Positions 1 to 7,738 of a stretch of DNA of 10,242 bases are shown one piece after another. Source of the DNA: Leptolyngbyaceae cyanobacterium CSSed165cm_216. Its GTDB lineage: Bacteria > Cyanobacteriota > Cyanobacteriia > Phormidesmidales > Phormidesmidaceae. Each line of letters starts with the position of its first letter. The first letter of the stretch is position 1. The position numbers were made by a program, and so were the translations under genes. The notes under the pieces are model-generated. The model saw only the letters and a program-made list of their open reading frames with translations, ran no database searches and was not told the DNA's origin. The stretch is taken from assembly GCA_007135385.1 (NCBI GenBank), contig SLIY01000117.1, positions 1-10,242 on the forward strand, written 5' to 3'.

Positions 1-844
1 ATATGCCATTGTGTATGGTGACGCTGAATTTGGACGACTTGCTGACCAGTATTTTGGCCGTTTTCGTAGCAACCTAGAAACTCAACTGATTGCCTCAGGT
101 ATTTTAGGGGCAGCCATTAATGTTACCTCTGGCCGTGGGCTAGGACAGTCAATTCAGCTAGCGCCTATGCTGCTTCAAGGCGAGTCGGGTATGGGTGCTC
201 AGTTTGCAGCATCTTATCGAGACAATCTTCCTATGGTCGATGACCCTGTGGTGACGGAGTATGTTAGCCGCCTTGGCCATGATTTAGCCGATCTGATGGG
301 TCGGAATGATTTTGACTATGAATTTTATGTCGTGCGTGACAATGCCATCAATGCATTTGCCCTGCCAGGGGGCAAGATCTTTGTTAACACCGGGGCTATT
401 TTAGCGGCCAATACCGAGGCTGAACTGGCTGGTTTGCTGGGTCATGAGATTGCCCATTCCGTTCTGTCTCACGGATTTCAGCAAGTTGTCAATACTTTTT
501 TGCTGGGTAGCTTGGGACAAGTACTACCCCTGGGTAATTTAATTAATCAAGCCACATTAGACTACAGTCGCCGGAATGAGCAGCAGGCCGATATTGTTGG
601 GACTCGATCCATTGCTGCGGCTGGTTATGCCGCTGACGGGCTGCGAAACTTTATGGCAACCTTAGGAGCACAATCCCAACAGCGAGGGCCTGAATATTTG
701 TCATCTCATCCAGCTCCCGAGTCACGGGTACGCTATTTGGAAGGTCTGATTCAGCTTAACGGTTATAATCGCTACTCCTTTGAAGGAATTCAGCGCCATG
801 CTGAAGTTCAAGAAAGGGTTAGGCAAATTTTGAGAACGTCCTAA
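1..844 (+). CDS. M48 family zinc metalloprotease, BepA-like (5'-truncated by window edge)
   Basis: This is a zinc-dependent endopeptidase of family M48, the group that includes the periplasmic protease/chaperone BepA and membrane HtpX. The reading frame is open to the left edge, so the GTG at 11 is probably internal and the true start lies outside the window. Counting from that GTG, the HExxH motif HEIAH is at residues 145-149 (H145 and H149 zinc ligands, E146 catalytic). The third ligand is E190 in the NEQQAD motif, which fits the family pattern E-x-x-A-D. The preceding stretch ALPGGKIFVNTGAI (residues 117-130) is typical of M48, as is SSHPAPESR near the C terminus. The protein ends about 85 residues after the third ligand, so the C-terminal TPR domain of full BepA is absent. 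At least 60 residues precede the usual start of the domain and have no assigned function. Location is probably periplasmic or membrane, but the signal region is not visible. The gene converges on the CHAT gene, with 20 bp between stops. Its GC content is clearly lower than that of the following genes. Confidence 0.93.
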   Translation, partial: YAIVYGDAEFGRLADQYFGRFRSNLETQLIASGILGAAINVTSGRGLGQSIQLAPMLLQGESGMGAQFAASYRDNLPMVDDPVVTEYVSRLGHDLADLMGRNDFDYEFYVVRDNAINAFALPGGKIFVNTGAILAANTEAELAGLLGHEIAHSVLSHGFQQVVNTFLLGSLGQVLPLGNLINQATLDYSRRNEQQADIVGTRSIAAAGYAADGLRNFMATLGAQSQQRGPEYLSSHPAPESRVRYLEGLIQLNGYNRYSFEGIQRHAEVQERVRQILRTS

Positions 845-864
845 TATGTCCAGATCAGGCTTGG

Positions 865-3800
865 CTATAGGGGTCGCCAATCGCCTGAGAACACCAGGGC
901 GGCCCAGTAGTAGGGATGTTGATAAGTCGGATTTTGCGCCATGGCGAGCTGAGCTTGACGCAGGGCTTCGCTGCGGCCCGTTTGGTTCAGCAGCCGTTGG
1001 TAATAATCCACCATCAGGTCTTTGGTAGCTTGATCATCGACCTGCCAGAGGCTTGTTAGCAGACTCTCGGCTCCGGCCAAGGTGAGGGCGCGACGCAGGC
1101 CGTAGACACCTTCTCCGGTGGCGACATCTCCTACGCCGGTTTCACAGGCTGATAAAACCACCAATTGGGTGCCCTGAAGATTGAGGGTGCTGGCTTCTAA
1201 GGCGGTGAGTACGCCATCGTCAGGAGTGCTTTGCCGGGGGTTAAAGCCAGCCAGGGCCAAGCCCGATCGCAATAGTGGATGGGTCTGCGAGGCGTTGGGT
1301 CTGTCAATTGGTGCTCTCATCCCCAGGGATGGGGAGAGGTTGGGGGCGGCCCGTTGAGCCAGGAAAGAGGGGGCTGCGGCAATATCTTCTAAGAAAAAGC
1401 CATGGGTGGCGATGTGCAGAATGCGGGGAGCCTGGGCCTGTTTGAGGGCGGTTTCTGTGGCTGTTGGGCCGGTTAAGACGGTGGCATGATCCAGCAGATG
1501 GGCGATCGCGGTCACTTCAGCTTCGGTGCCAGGCAGTTGGGCAAACTGTAGCTGTCCTAGTTCTGGAGTGCGAGACAGGTCCACTCCGCGATGGGTAGAG
1601 GCGGTGTTAGGCTGGGTCGCCTGGTTGTAATCGGGGTTGCCCACAAGCAGCGGCGGATTGCTAGAGGCGGGCGCTGGCACCTTCAGCAAATCGCGCCCAG
1701 AGGTGAGGTGGGTGAGGCGGTAGCGTTCTACCAGGTAGCTTTGACTGTCGTCCACCAGGGCGGCAAAGGGAATCAGGTTGAGCTGCCCGTCTGGGGCCAG
1801 GAGTAAATGCTCGGCGGTGCCCAGGGTTAGGGGTTCGATCAACAGCTGGTGGAGCTGCTGTCCAGCCTGGTGTACAGCGTCTAGGGGGGTGAAGGGATGT
1901 TGTAGCTGTCGCCGTAGGTTTTCGACGTGTTTATCAATGGTGACGGCATCGCCCAGGTCAATGGCGGCCATATCACCCTGGGGATGCAGTACGTAGGCCA
2001 TGTAGCGGGGGGCACCGAGAGCCTGGGTAAAGGGCTGATCCAGGTCGTAGGGTTGGTAGAGCACGTACTCGACCAGGGCGGTTTGAGTGGGTAGCTGTTG
2101 CTGAACGGCAGCGGCAGTGACCTCTGATAGGTTGTCAGGGACGAGGTTGGTGCTACTGGCGAGTTGCTGTTCCAGGCGGGTGGCTTCGGCCTGGAGGTGG
2201 TTGAGCTGCTGAGGATCGGGCTGATCAGGTTGAAAGATGAGTTGGGACAGGTGCGATCGCACCTCCTCCAGCTGCACTAAAAGCCTCTGAGCTGGGGGCG
2301 AAAGCTGCCCTTGCAGGTAGCGCTGGCGGGCAGATACCAGGTCTAAGGTGCGCCCCTTACGCTGTAAGACATTGGTTAACCCCAGGGCAACGGCTGGGCT
2401 ATGGTCAGCGGCTGCAAGGCTAAAGCTCACAGTGACAGAAACCGTATCGCGAAACTGAGCAATATAGTCCTGACTTTCTTGTTCGGAAGCCGCCGAGAGG
2501 GCCCGGGTGATCTGCTCTTCTTCGGCGGCCAGGGCCCGCTGACGAAAGTCCACCGCCTGGGCCAGGTTACCCCTGGCCCAGGAGAGTTCCGCCAGGGTAT
2601 TGAGGGTAGACTCATCGGTGGATTGAAAGGCAGTGGATTGGGGGGCCAACCATCGTCGCCAGATGGCTTCTGCCTGGTCATAGGCCCCCTGGCGGCGGTA
2701 CAGATGAGCCCGCAGGGGATCCATATTTTCGGTGCTGCGCAGATAACCGGGTAGTTCCGCTGCCAGACGATGGGACTCTTGCCAGAGGGCTTCAGCCTGG
2801 TCGTACTGACCCAGGATCAGGTGGGAACCCGCCAGAGCGGTGAGGGTAAGGCGATAGCCCGATAGAGCGGTCTGGTTGCTTGCGGCCCTGAGATTGGTCT
2901 GCCAGAGGGCTGCCGCCAGCTGGTTGGCCTGCTCGAAGGCGGCTAGCCCGCCCTGGTAGTCGCCCTGGCCATTGAGAAACGTACCCAGTTGAACCAGTAA
3001 AAAAGCCTGGTCAGCCGGGGCGGTGGCGGTCTCTAGGGTTTGGCGCAAAATCGCCTCGGCTTGGCGGTAGTTACCGGTCCACTGGTAGAGGCCGAGGAGC
3101 TGCCCCTGGGGGGAGTTGGCCCATTCACCATCTAGGCTAAATGCTTGGGGCGGCGTTGCAGTTGCCTCTAGCTGCGGTTCTAGAGAGTCTAGCTGAGTCG
3201 CAATCAACCGCTGGCTACGTACAGTATCGCCAGCTAGGTGGTAGAACACCGACAGTGCCTGCCGGATTCTGTTAGTCAAGGAATGATTGGGGCCAAGGGT
3301 GTGCTCGTAGAGGGACAGCAGGGTTTCGTGCTGGGCATAGGCCTGGTTTAGGCGGCGCTGTCGGCGTGCAGGGTCGGCTTGGGAGTGAATGAGCTCGGTA
3401 AATCGCTGGTTGAAGCTGGCCAGGGCCGGCTGGGGGCGGCTGGATTCTGCCTGTAGTTGTTGAATGATTTGGTGAAGGGAATCCATTGCCGTGGTCCCAG
3501 GCTGGACTGAGTCAACCCTGCCCAGGGAGGTGTCCAGGTAGGCCAGGGTGGCGGCGATCGCATCCTCTGGGGACGCAGCGCTGGCCTGAATTCGCTCCAG
3601 ATCACGTTGCCAGTTGGCCAAGATCAGCCCGGTCAAGGCCCAGTGTTGTTGCGATCGCAACTGCTCCAGCAAAGATTCAGTAAAGCGAGTGAGATCCTCA
3701 TCAGGATCCACAGACTCCGCCTGAATACCGGCAACAATCCTCTCCAGCGTCGCCCTGGCCCCATTGATATCCTGAAACTGACGAATCACTTGCTCCACCT

Positions 3801-4485
3801 CAGCCTCAGCCTGCTGAGCAACTTGCTGGGCGCTCAGGCGCGCCACTAAGTAATTCTCCTGGCCCCAGTAGGCGGCTAGGGTCTGGGACAGATCGCGGTT
3901 GGATTGTGCCCCGGCTGCCCCGGCCTGGTCAAGGGCCGCTTGGGCGGCCTGAATATGACCTTGTAGGGCGATCGCCGTCTCCCCCGTAGTCCAATCCAGC
4001 CGGTAGGTTCCTACACTCGGGGAACCTAGAGCTTTTATCGTCAGGGTGTAGTCTCCTGAACGCGGCAGGGTCCACACAATCAGCGCCGGATCTCCCGGCA
4101 ACCCAGCGGTGCTAGGCCGACCCAGGCTACCCTCCAAGTGCCATCCTTCCCGACTGTGCTGTAGAGTGACCCAGGGCGAAAACTCGGTGCTGTTGACGCT
4201 AATCACCACCAATTCTCCCCCGCTGCCGATGATTTTATAGTTATCTTCTGCCCCGCTGTCGATTAGTTGTGCTTCGACGGTGTGGTGCTCTGGATTAGGC
4301 TGTCGAACCAGTCGGGAAGAATTCCTTGAGTCTGTAGGTAGATGCAAGTCTTGAGCCAGGGCCATTTCCCTTTCATCTAGATAACCCCCTACAACCCCAA
4401 CCGCTACGAGACAGTCGAGTAAAATAGCGACGTAGCATTTGCGTTTGATCAGACTTTTACTGGGCAGGTACCTTTGTTTAAGCAA
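865..4485 (-). CDS. Exported or membrane-anchored TPR-CHAT domain protein (caspase-like)
   Basis: The gene encodes 1206 residues ending in a CHAT domain, a caspase-like cysteine peptidase fold often attached to TPR repeats in cyanobacteria. Both catalytic positions are present: H1028 in HIATHGFF and C1114 in LSACETG. Domain order: basic N terminus (K/R at 4-16), a hydrophobic stretch at about 18-35, and a possible signal-peptidase site after ALA at 42-44. A PPC-like beta domain (about 66-165) follows, then helical and TPR-type repeats (about 390-680, for example GQYDQAEALW and GAYDQAEAIW). The family linker LQRKGRTLD and a coiled segment come next, then the CHAT domain (about 830-1206), ending HPYYWAALVFSGDW as homologues do. 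The start is TTG at 4485, with an in-frame stop two codons upstream. The next in-frame Met is residue 41, after the hydrophobic segment and with no usable ribosome site, so TTG is preferred. One Asp lies inside the hydrophobic core, so export versus anchoring is uncertain. The substrate is unknown. Confidence 0.93.
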   Translation of the reverse strand: MLKQRYLPSKSLIKRKCYVAILLDCLVAVGVVGGYLDEREMALAQDLHLPTDSRNSSRLVRQPNPEHHTVEAQLIDSGAEDNYKIIGSGGELVVISVNSTEFSPWVTLQHSREGWHLEGSLGRPSTAGLPGDPALIVWTLPRSGDYTLTIKALGSPSVGTYRLDWTTGETAIALQGHIQAAQAALDQAGAAGAQSNRDLSQTLAAYWGQENYLVARLSAQQVAQQAEAEVEQVIRQFQDINGARATLERIVAGIQAESVDPDEDLTRFTESLLEQLRSQQHWALTGLILANWQRDLERIQASAASPEDAIAATLAYLDTSLGRVDSVQPGTTAMDSLHQIIQQLQAESSRPQPALASFNQRFTELIHSQADPARRQRRLNQAYAQHETLLSLYEHTLGPNHSLTNRIRQALSVFYHLAGDTVRSQRLIATQLDSLEPQLEATATPPQAFSLDGEWANSPQGQLLGLYQWTGNYRQAEAILRQTLETATAPADQAFLLVQLGTFLNGQGDYQGGLAAFEQANQLAAALWQTNLRAASNQTALSGYRLTLTALAGSHLILGQYDQAEALWQESHRLAAELPGYLRSTENMDPLRAHLYRRQGAYDQAEAIWRRWLAPQSTAFQSTDESTLNTLAELSWARGNLAQAVDFRQRALAAEEEQITRALSAASEQESQDYIAQFRDTVSVTVSFSLAAADHSPAVALGLTNVLQRKGRTLDLVSARQRYLQGQLSPPAQRLLVQLEEVRSHLSQLIFQPDQPDPQQLNHLQAEATRLEQQLASSTNLVPDNLSEVTAAAVQQQLPTQTALVEYVLYQPYDLDQPFTQALGAPRYMAYVLHPQGDMAAIDLGDAVTIDKHVENLRRQLQHPFTPLDAVHQAGQQLHQLLIEPLTLGTAEHLLLAPDGQLNLIPFAALVDDSQSYLVERYRLTHLTSGRDLLKVPAPASSNPPLLVGNPDYNQATQPNTASTHRGVDLSRTPELGQLQFAQLPGTEAEVTAIAHLLDHATVLTGPTATETALKQAQAPRILHIATHGFFLEDIAAAPSFLAQRAAPNLSPSLGMRAPIDRPNASQTHPLLRSGLALAGFNPRQSTPDDGVLTALEASTLNLQGTQLVVLSACETGVGDVATGEGVYGLRRALTLAGAESLLTSLWQVDDQATKDLMVDYYQRLLNQTGRSEALRQAQLAMAQNPTYQHPYYWAALVFSGDWRPL

Positions 4486-4562
4486 TGGTCAGCTCTCTAC
4501 GGCAACGTACTTAATTCGGCATAAAATGATTATCCTGGCCTCTTAAGAAGCCTGAGTTTGCC
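4486..4562. promoter_or_regulatory. Divergent control region with 16-bp near-palindrome
   Basis: These 77 bp separate the divergent starts of the CHAT gene (minus) and the Uma2 remnant/kinase unit (plus), so promoters for both must lie here or inside the coding sequences. At 4537-4552 the sequence GGCCTCTTAAGAAGCC is an inverted repeat in which 7 of 8 arm positions match, centred on TTAA. Weak -10-like hexamers are TAAAAT (4522-4527, plus strand) and GATAAT (minus strand, complement of 4530-4535). Neither has a recognisable -35 partner, so the promoter calls are tentative. The palindrome's size and position suit a dimeric repressor or activator site serving both directions. That role is inferred. 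Confidence 0.35.
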
Positions 4563-4802
4563 ATGTTCCTATCCCCAGCCCAGCTACCCCTCACCCAATG
4601 GAGTCTGGATGACTATCACCAGATGATTGCCATGGGGCTATTGGGCGATCGCCAGGTGGAACTCCTAAATGGAATTGTCGCAGACCTCCATGACTCAGAA
4701 CCGGAACCTGACATCGCCATTGTCAAACCGTTAGGACCAGTTTATCGTCAGCGCCATCCCTACCCAGAGGATATATTTTGGGTGAAGGAAATTTTAGGGT
4801 GA
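4563..4802 (+). pseudogene. Uma2-family (DUF820) ORF, internally deleted and C-terminally truncated
   Basis: The 79-residue product carries the N-terminal Uma2 signature WSLDDYHQMI...DRQVELLNG, then jumps directly to SEPEPDIAIVKPL and HPYPEDIFW. In intact Uma2 proteins (about 180-200 residues, PD-(D/E)XK nuclease-like fold) several tens of residues separate the ELLNG and EPDI motifs. The protein also continues after the IFW strand with an E-x-K-bearing strand and helices. Here the middle is missing in frame, and the product stops after FWVKEILG, so the E-x-K part of the active site is lost and nuclease activity is unlikely. The stop TGA (4800-4802) overlaps the kinase GTG start as GTGA. The ORF contains one HIP1 site and keeps frame despite the deletion. 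It may be simple decay, or it may survive as a leader that couples translation to the kinase. Family membership is clear; function is doubtful. Confidence 0.75.
4785..4801 (+). promoter_or_regulatory. Shine-Dalgarno AAGGA and overlapping GTGA stop/start for the kinase gene
   Basis: AAGGA at 4785-4789 lies 9 nt before GTG 4799-4801, a near-ideal ribosome-binding arrangement. The same GTG overlaps the TGA of the upstream Uma2 remnant, a typical layout for translational coupling. This favours GTG 4799 over the in-frame TTG at 4778, which has no comparable site. Confidence 0.6.
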
Positions 4803-6919
4803 CCCCGCTTGAGCCGGTGCTACATCCAGGGATGTCCCTTGGCGGCTATCGCATTGTGCGCCTGTTGGGCCAAGGCGGATTTTGCCAGACCTACGAAGTT
4901 GAGGCCAACGGCAGCGTTCAGGTGCTGAAGGTCTTAATCAAAGACGATTATCCCAAGGCCGTCGCCCTATTTCAGCGAGAAGCCAAGGTCCTAGGAAAAC
5001 TGCGCCATCCCGGCATTCCCAAGGTACCGAAGGATGGCTACTTTCAGGCCACCACCCCGGCAGGGCCAATCCACGGCCTGGTGATGGAAAAAATTCCGGG
5101 CATAGACCTAGGGCAGTGGCTAGACCATCGCCAGCATCGCCCCATTACCGAAGCCCTGGCCCTCGATTGGCTGCGGCAGGTGGTGGAAATCTTGGCCCAG
5201 GTACACCGACAAAACTACTTTCACCGCGACATCAAACCCACCAACATCATGCTCAAGCCGGACGGGCGACTGGTGCTGATTGACTTTGGTGGGGTGCGCG
5301 AAATCACAGATAGCTACCTGGCGGATCAAGCGGCGGGGCGGGTAGCGTCGACCCGGCTGCATTCCCGAGGTTATGCTCCCCTGGAGCAATTAGACGGCAT
5401 GGCCGTCCCCCAATCCGACTTTTTTGCCGTGGGGCGCACCTTCGTCCACCTGTTGAGTGGCCAAGCACCTCACCAAATTCCCGCCGATGCCGAAACGGGT
5501 CGTCTGCTGTGGCAACCCTTAGTGCCCTGGCTGCTGCCAGAGTTTGCCCAGTTGCTGGAGGACTTGATGGCCCCCTTTCCAGGGGAGCGGCCCCCTTCCG
5601 CTCGGGTGATTTTAGATCGACTGGAGGGGATTGAAGCTAGCTTGGGCCAGATGGATGACACCCTGCTGTCCACCTGGCAGCGGGGGCGGCGGTGGTGGCG
5701 CAGTGGCGGCAGAGGGCAACGGTGGGTGGCGGCCAGCTTGTGGAGCGCCATGGTGGTATCTGGGGTGGTGGGTCTGCGGTTGGCAGGGGCTTTGCAACTC
5801 TGGGAGTTACGAACTCTGGATCACCTGATGGGACGGCGCCCCCTGGAAGCCTTGGATGACAGACTGCTGGTGATTACCCTTGGGGAAGCTGACATTCAAG
5901 CCCAGGATGCCGCTGATATGGCGCGCCGGGGCTCGTTGGCGGACCAGGCCCTGGATCAGCTATTGGATCAGCTGTTAGCGGCTCAGGTAGCGGTGGTGGG
6001 GCTCGATATCTACCGGGACTTTCCCGTGGCCGCTGACGTTCCCCGACTGGCCCAGCGCCTGGCGACGGAGCCTCGCCTGGTGACGGTGTGTAAACGGGCT
6101 GACCCCGAACGTGGGGTGCCAGGCATTTTGCCGCCCCCCGAAAGCCCGATCCCCCAGGTGGGGTTCAGTGATTTTGTGGTGGATGGGGATGGGGTGCTGC
6201 GCCGACAGCTCTTGTTTGTCACCCCCCATCAGGGCGATGGCTGCGGGACAGCCTATGGCTTTGCCAGTCAACTGGTCTGGCGCTATCTGGTTACCCAGGA
6301 CATTGAACCCGAGTTTGTGGGCGATCGCGGTTTACGTCTGGGGGAAACACCCATCAACTTTTTAGACCGTCCCACCGGGGGCTACCAACAGCTCGATGCT
6401 TCCGGAGGACAGGTGTTACTCAACTACCGGACCACCGCCTCGGGGCAGGCGGCTCCCCAGGTATCGCTAATGGAGGTGTTGGGGGGGCAGGTAACGGCTG
6501 AGGCATTGCGCGATCGCATTGTGCTGATTGGGGTCACGGCCCCCAGCGCCGGAGATTACTGGCCTACCCCCCAGCGCCCATCCGCCCAGAGGGAGCTCGC
6601 TGGGGTCCAGGTTCAAGCCCACATGGTTAGTCAGCTGATTAGTACCGCCCTAGATCAGCGTCCCCTGCTCTGGACCTGGCCCCTGGGGCTCGAAATCTTC
6701 TGGATTAGTGGCATTACTCTGGGGAGCGGCATTGGCGCGGTCTGGCTCAAGGGCTGGCGCTGGGGTAGTCTAGGGATTGGGGGCTTACCCCTGGGGTTAT
6801 ATGGCCTCAGCTGGGCTGTCCTACTGTATGGAGGCTGGCTGCCGTTATTGCCTATGGCCTTGGGTAGCGTCGTGGCCACCACTGGCATTATCTGGATGAA
6901 CCGTCGTCGCCTTCGCTGA
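4799..6919 (+). CDS. Membrane serine/threonine protein kinase with CHASE2 sensor domain
   Basis: This 706-residue protein (from GTG 4799) has a Hanks-type kinase domain at about 16-280 with every key element. These are the glycine loop GQGGFCQTYEV, K44 in VLKVL, the helix-C glutamate E61, HRD at 142-144 followed by KPTN (N149), DFG at 162-164, and GYAPLEQ in place of APE. A membrane span follows (about 309-332), then a CHASE2 extracytoplasmic sensor domain (about 333-620). The CHASE2 hallmarks are ELRTLDHLMGRRP, GLDIYRDFP, DGDGVLRR and IVLIGVTAPS. Three more spans (about 627-650, 657-679, 680-700) end in the basic tail RRRLR. The predicted topology is cytosolic kinase, external CHASE2 and cytosolic C terminus. 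CHASE2 is usually the N-terminal input of kinases or cyclases, and in cyanobacteria kinase-CHASE2 fusions of this order are known. The ligand and phosphorylation targets are unknown. The DUF928 gene follows 66 bp downstream on the same strand and is likely co-transcribed. Confidence 0.95.
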   Translation: MTPLEPVLHPGMSLGGYRIVRLLGQGGFCQTYEVEANGSVQVLKVLIKDDYPKAVALFQREAKVLGKLRHPGIPKVPKDGYFQATTPAGPIHGLVMEKIPGIDLGQWLDHRQHRPITEALALDWLRQVVEILAQVHRQNYFHRDIKPTNIMLKPDGRLVLIDFGGVREITDSYLADQAAGRVASTRLHSRGYAPLEQLDGMAVPQSDFFAVGRTFVHLLSGQAPHQIPADAETGRLLWQPLVPWLLPEFAQLLEDLMAPFPGERPPSARVILDRLEGIEASLGQMDDTLLSTWQRGRRWWRSGGRGQRWVAASLWSAMVVSGVVGLRLAGALQLWELRTLDHLMGRRPLEALDDRLLVITLGEADIQAQDAADMARRGSLADQALDQLLDQLLAAQVAVVGLDIYRDFPVAADVPRLAQRLATEPRLVTVCKRADPERGVPGILPPPESPIPQVGFSDFVVDGDGVLRRQLLFVTPHQGDGCGTAYGFASQLVWRYLVTQDIEPEFVGDRGLRLGETPINFLDRPTGGYQQLDASGGQVLLNYRTTASGQAAPQVSLMEVLGGQVTAEALRDRIVLIGVTAPSAGDYWPTPQRPSAQRELAGVQVQAHMVSQLISTALDQRPLLWTWPLGLEIFWISGITLGSGIGAVWLKGWRWGSLGIGGLPLGLYGLSWAVLLYGGWLPLLPMALGSVVATTGIIWMNRRRLR

Positions 6920-6985
6920 GCCTCAGCCAACGGAGCCGGTTGATGGCTGGTTGATCCTCTAAGTGATTGTTTCGCGGATTGTGTG
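6920..6985. other. Short spacer between kinase and DUF928 genes
   Basis: These 66 bp hold the short inverted repeat AGCCA/TGGCT and the direct repeat GGTTGAT, but no T-run and no clear -35/-10 pair. I see no terminator and no strong ribosome site, which is compatible with read-through from the kinase gene. Confidence 0.3.
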
Positions 6986-7738
6986 ATGGCTTCAGTCTTG
7001 TCCTCTGTGTTATCGATGGCGTTGGCGACGTTAACCCTAGGAAGTACCCTCGGCAGTCTGGCTCCCGTCCACTATGCCCCGCCGCCACCCCCCGATCGAG
7101 GTAGTCCCCGCACCAGCGATCGGGGCGGCGCCAGTCGAGGGGGGTGCCCTCCCACGGATTTGCCATTAACCGCCTTGGTCCCTGCGACATCGGCCTACGG
7201 TGGCTACACCACAGCGGCCCACCCCACCCTGTGGGTTTACCAGCCCTACGCCCTGGGTCCTGGGGATCGCCTTGAGTTTTTTATCCACTCCATTGACGAT
7301 CAAACCGAACTCTATCGCACTCAACTATCGCCCAACACCGAGCCAGGCTTGATGCCGGTAACGTTACCCGAAACGGCTCCACCTCTGGAACCAGGCCAAG
7401 CCTATGATTGGTATGTTTTAGTCTTCTGCAATGCCGAGCGACGGCGGGTGGCCCCCGCCTATACCCAGGGCTGGTTGCAACGGGTTGATCCTACCCCTGA
7501 GCTGGCCCAGGCACTTAGCATCGCGGACCCGGCGGAACAAAGCCGGTTATACGCAGCCCAGGGGCTATGGTACGAGGCCTTGCACCAAGTGGCTGTACCC
7601 CAGGCTGATGACCCAGTTGACGAGGCGGCCAGGGCAGCGACTTGGGCTGGGTTACTTGAGGCCGGTGGCTTAGGTGATTTTGTCCATCAACCCCTCATCG
7701 ATTGTTGCCAGAGGATCAGCCCTAACGAGATGAATTGA
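6986..7738 (+). CDS. Exported DUF928 family protein
   Basis: The product (250 residues from ATG 6986; GTG 6983 immediately before is an equal alternative) matches the cyanobacterial DUF928 family. In order it has a hydrophobic export segment (about 4-28), a proline-rich linker APPPPPDRGSP, the conserved RGGCP, and LTALVPAT. These are followed by HPTLWVYQPYAL, LPETAPPLEPGQAYDWY, GWLQRV, the amphipathic LYAAQGLWYEAL and a C-terminal di-cysteine (about residues 240-241). Length and motif order are normal and nothing looks broken. Four conserved-type cysteines (about 54, 148, 240, 241) suggest disulphides after export. The biochemical function of DUF928 is not known. Its position directly after the CHASE2 kinase, next to a divergent CHAT gene, suggests a shared envelope role, which is an inference. 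No good Shine-Dalgarno precedes the start, so translation may be weak or coupled to upstream transcription. Confidence 0.9.
   Translation: MASVLSSVLSMALATLTLGSTLGSLAPVHYAPPPPPDRGSPRTSDRGGASRGGCPPTDLPLTALVPATSAYGGYTTAAHPTLWVYQPYALGPGDRLEFFIHSIDDQTELYRTQLSPNTEPGLMPVTLPETAPPLEPGQAYDWYVLVFCNAERRRVAPAYTQGWLQRVDPTPELAQALSIADPAEQSRLYAAQGLWYEALHQVAVPQADDPVDEAARAATWAGLLEAGGLGDFVHQPLIDCCQRISPNEMN

Noticed and set aside
846..1028. Small plus-strand ORF after the M48 gene
   Set aside because: It lies almost entirely antisense to the well-conserved CHAT C terminus, has no family motif and is explained as a shadow frame.
2401..2754. 117-codon plus-strand ORF inside the CHAT gene
   Set aside because: It is antisense to the TPR region of a clearly real gene, with repetitive composition and no recognisable domain or ribosome site.
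4778..4798. TTG 4778 as the kinase start
   Set aside because: It lacks a ribosome site, while GTG 4799 has AAGGA at 9-nt spacing and overlaps the preceding stop.
5612..5828. Overlapping ORFs on both strands with proline- or glycine-rich products inside the kinase gene
   Set aside because: Low-complexity translations arise from the GC-rich kinase linker region; the kinase frame is unambiguous here.
6888..7190. Minus-strand ORF of 100 codons across the kinase/DUF928 junction
   Set aside because: It overlaps two real plus-strand genes antisense and shows no family motif.
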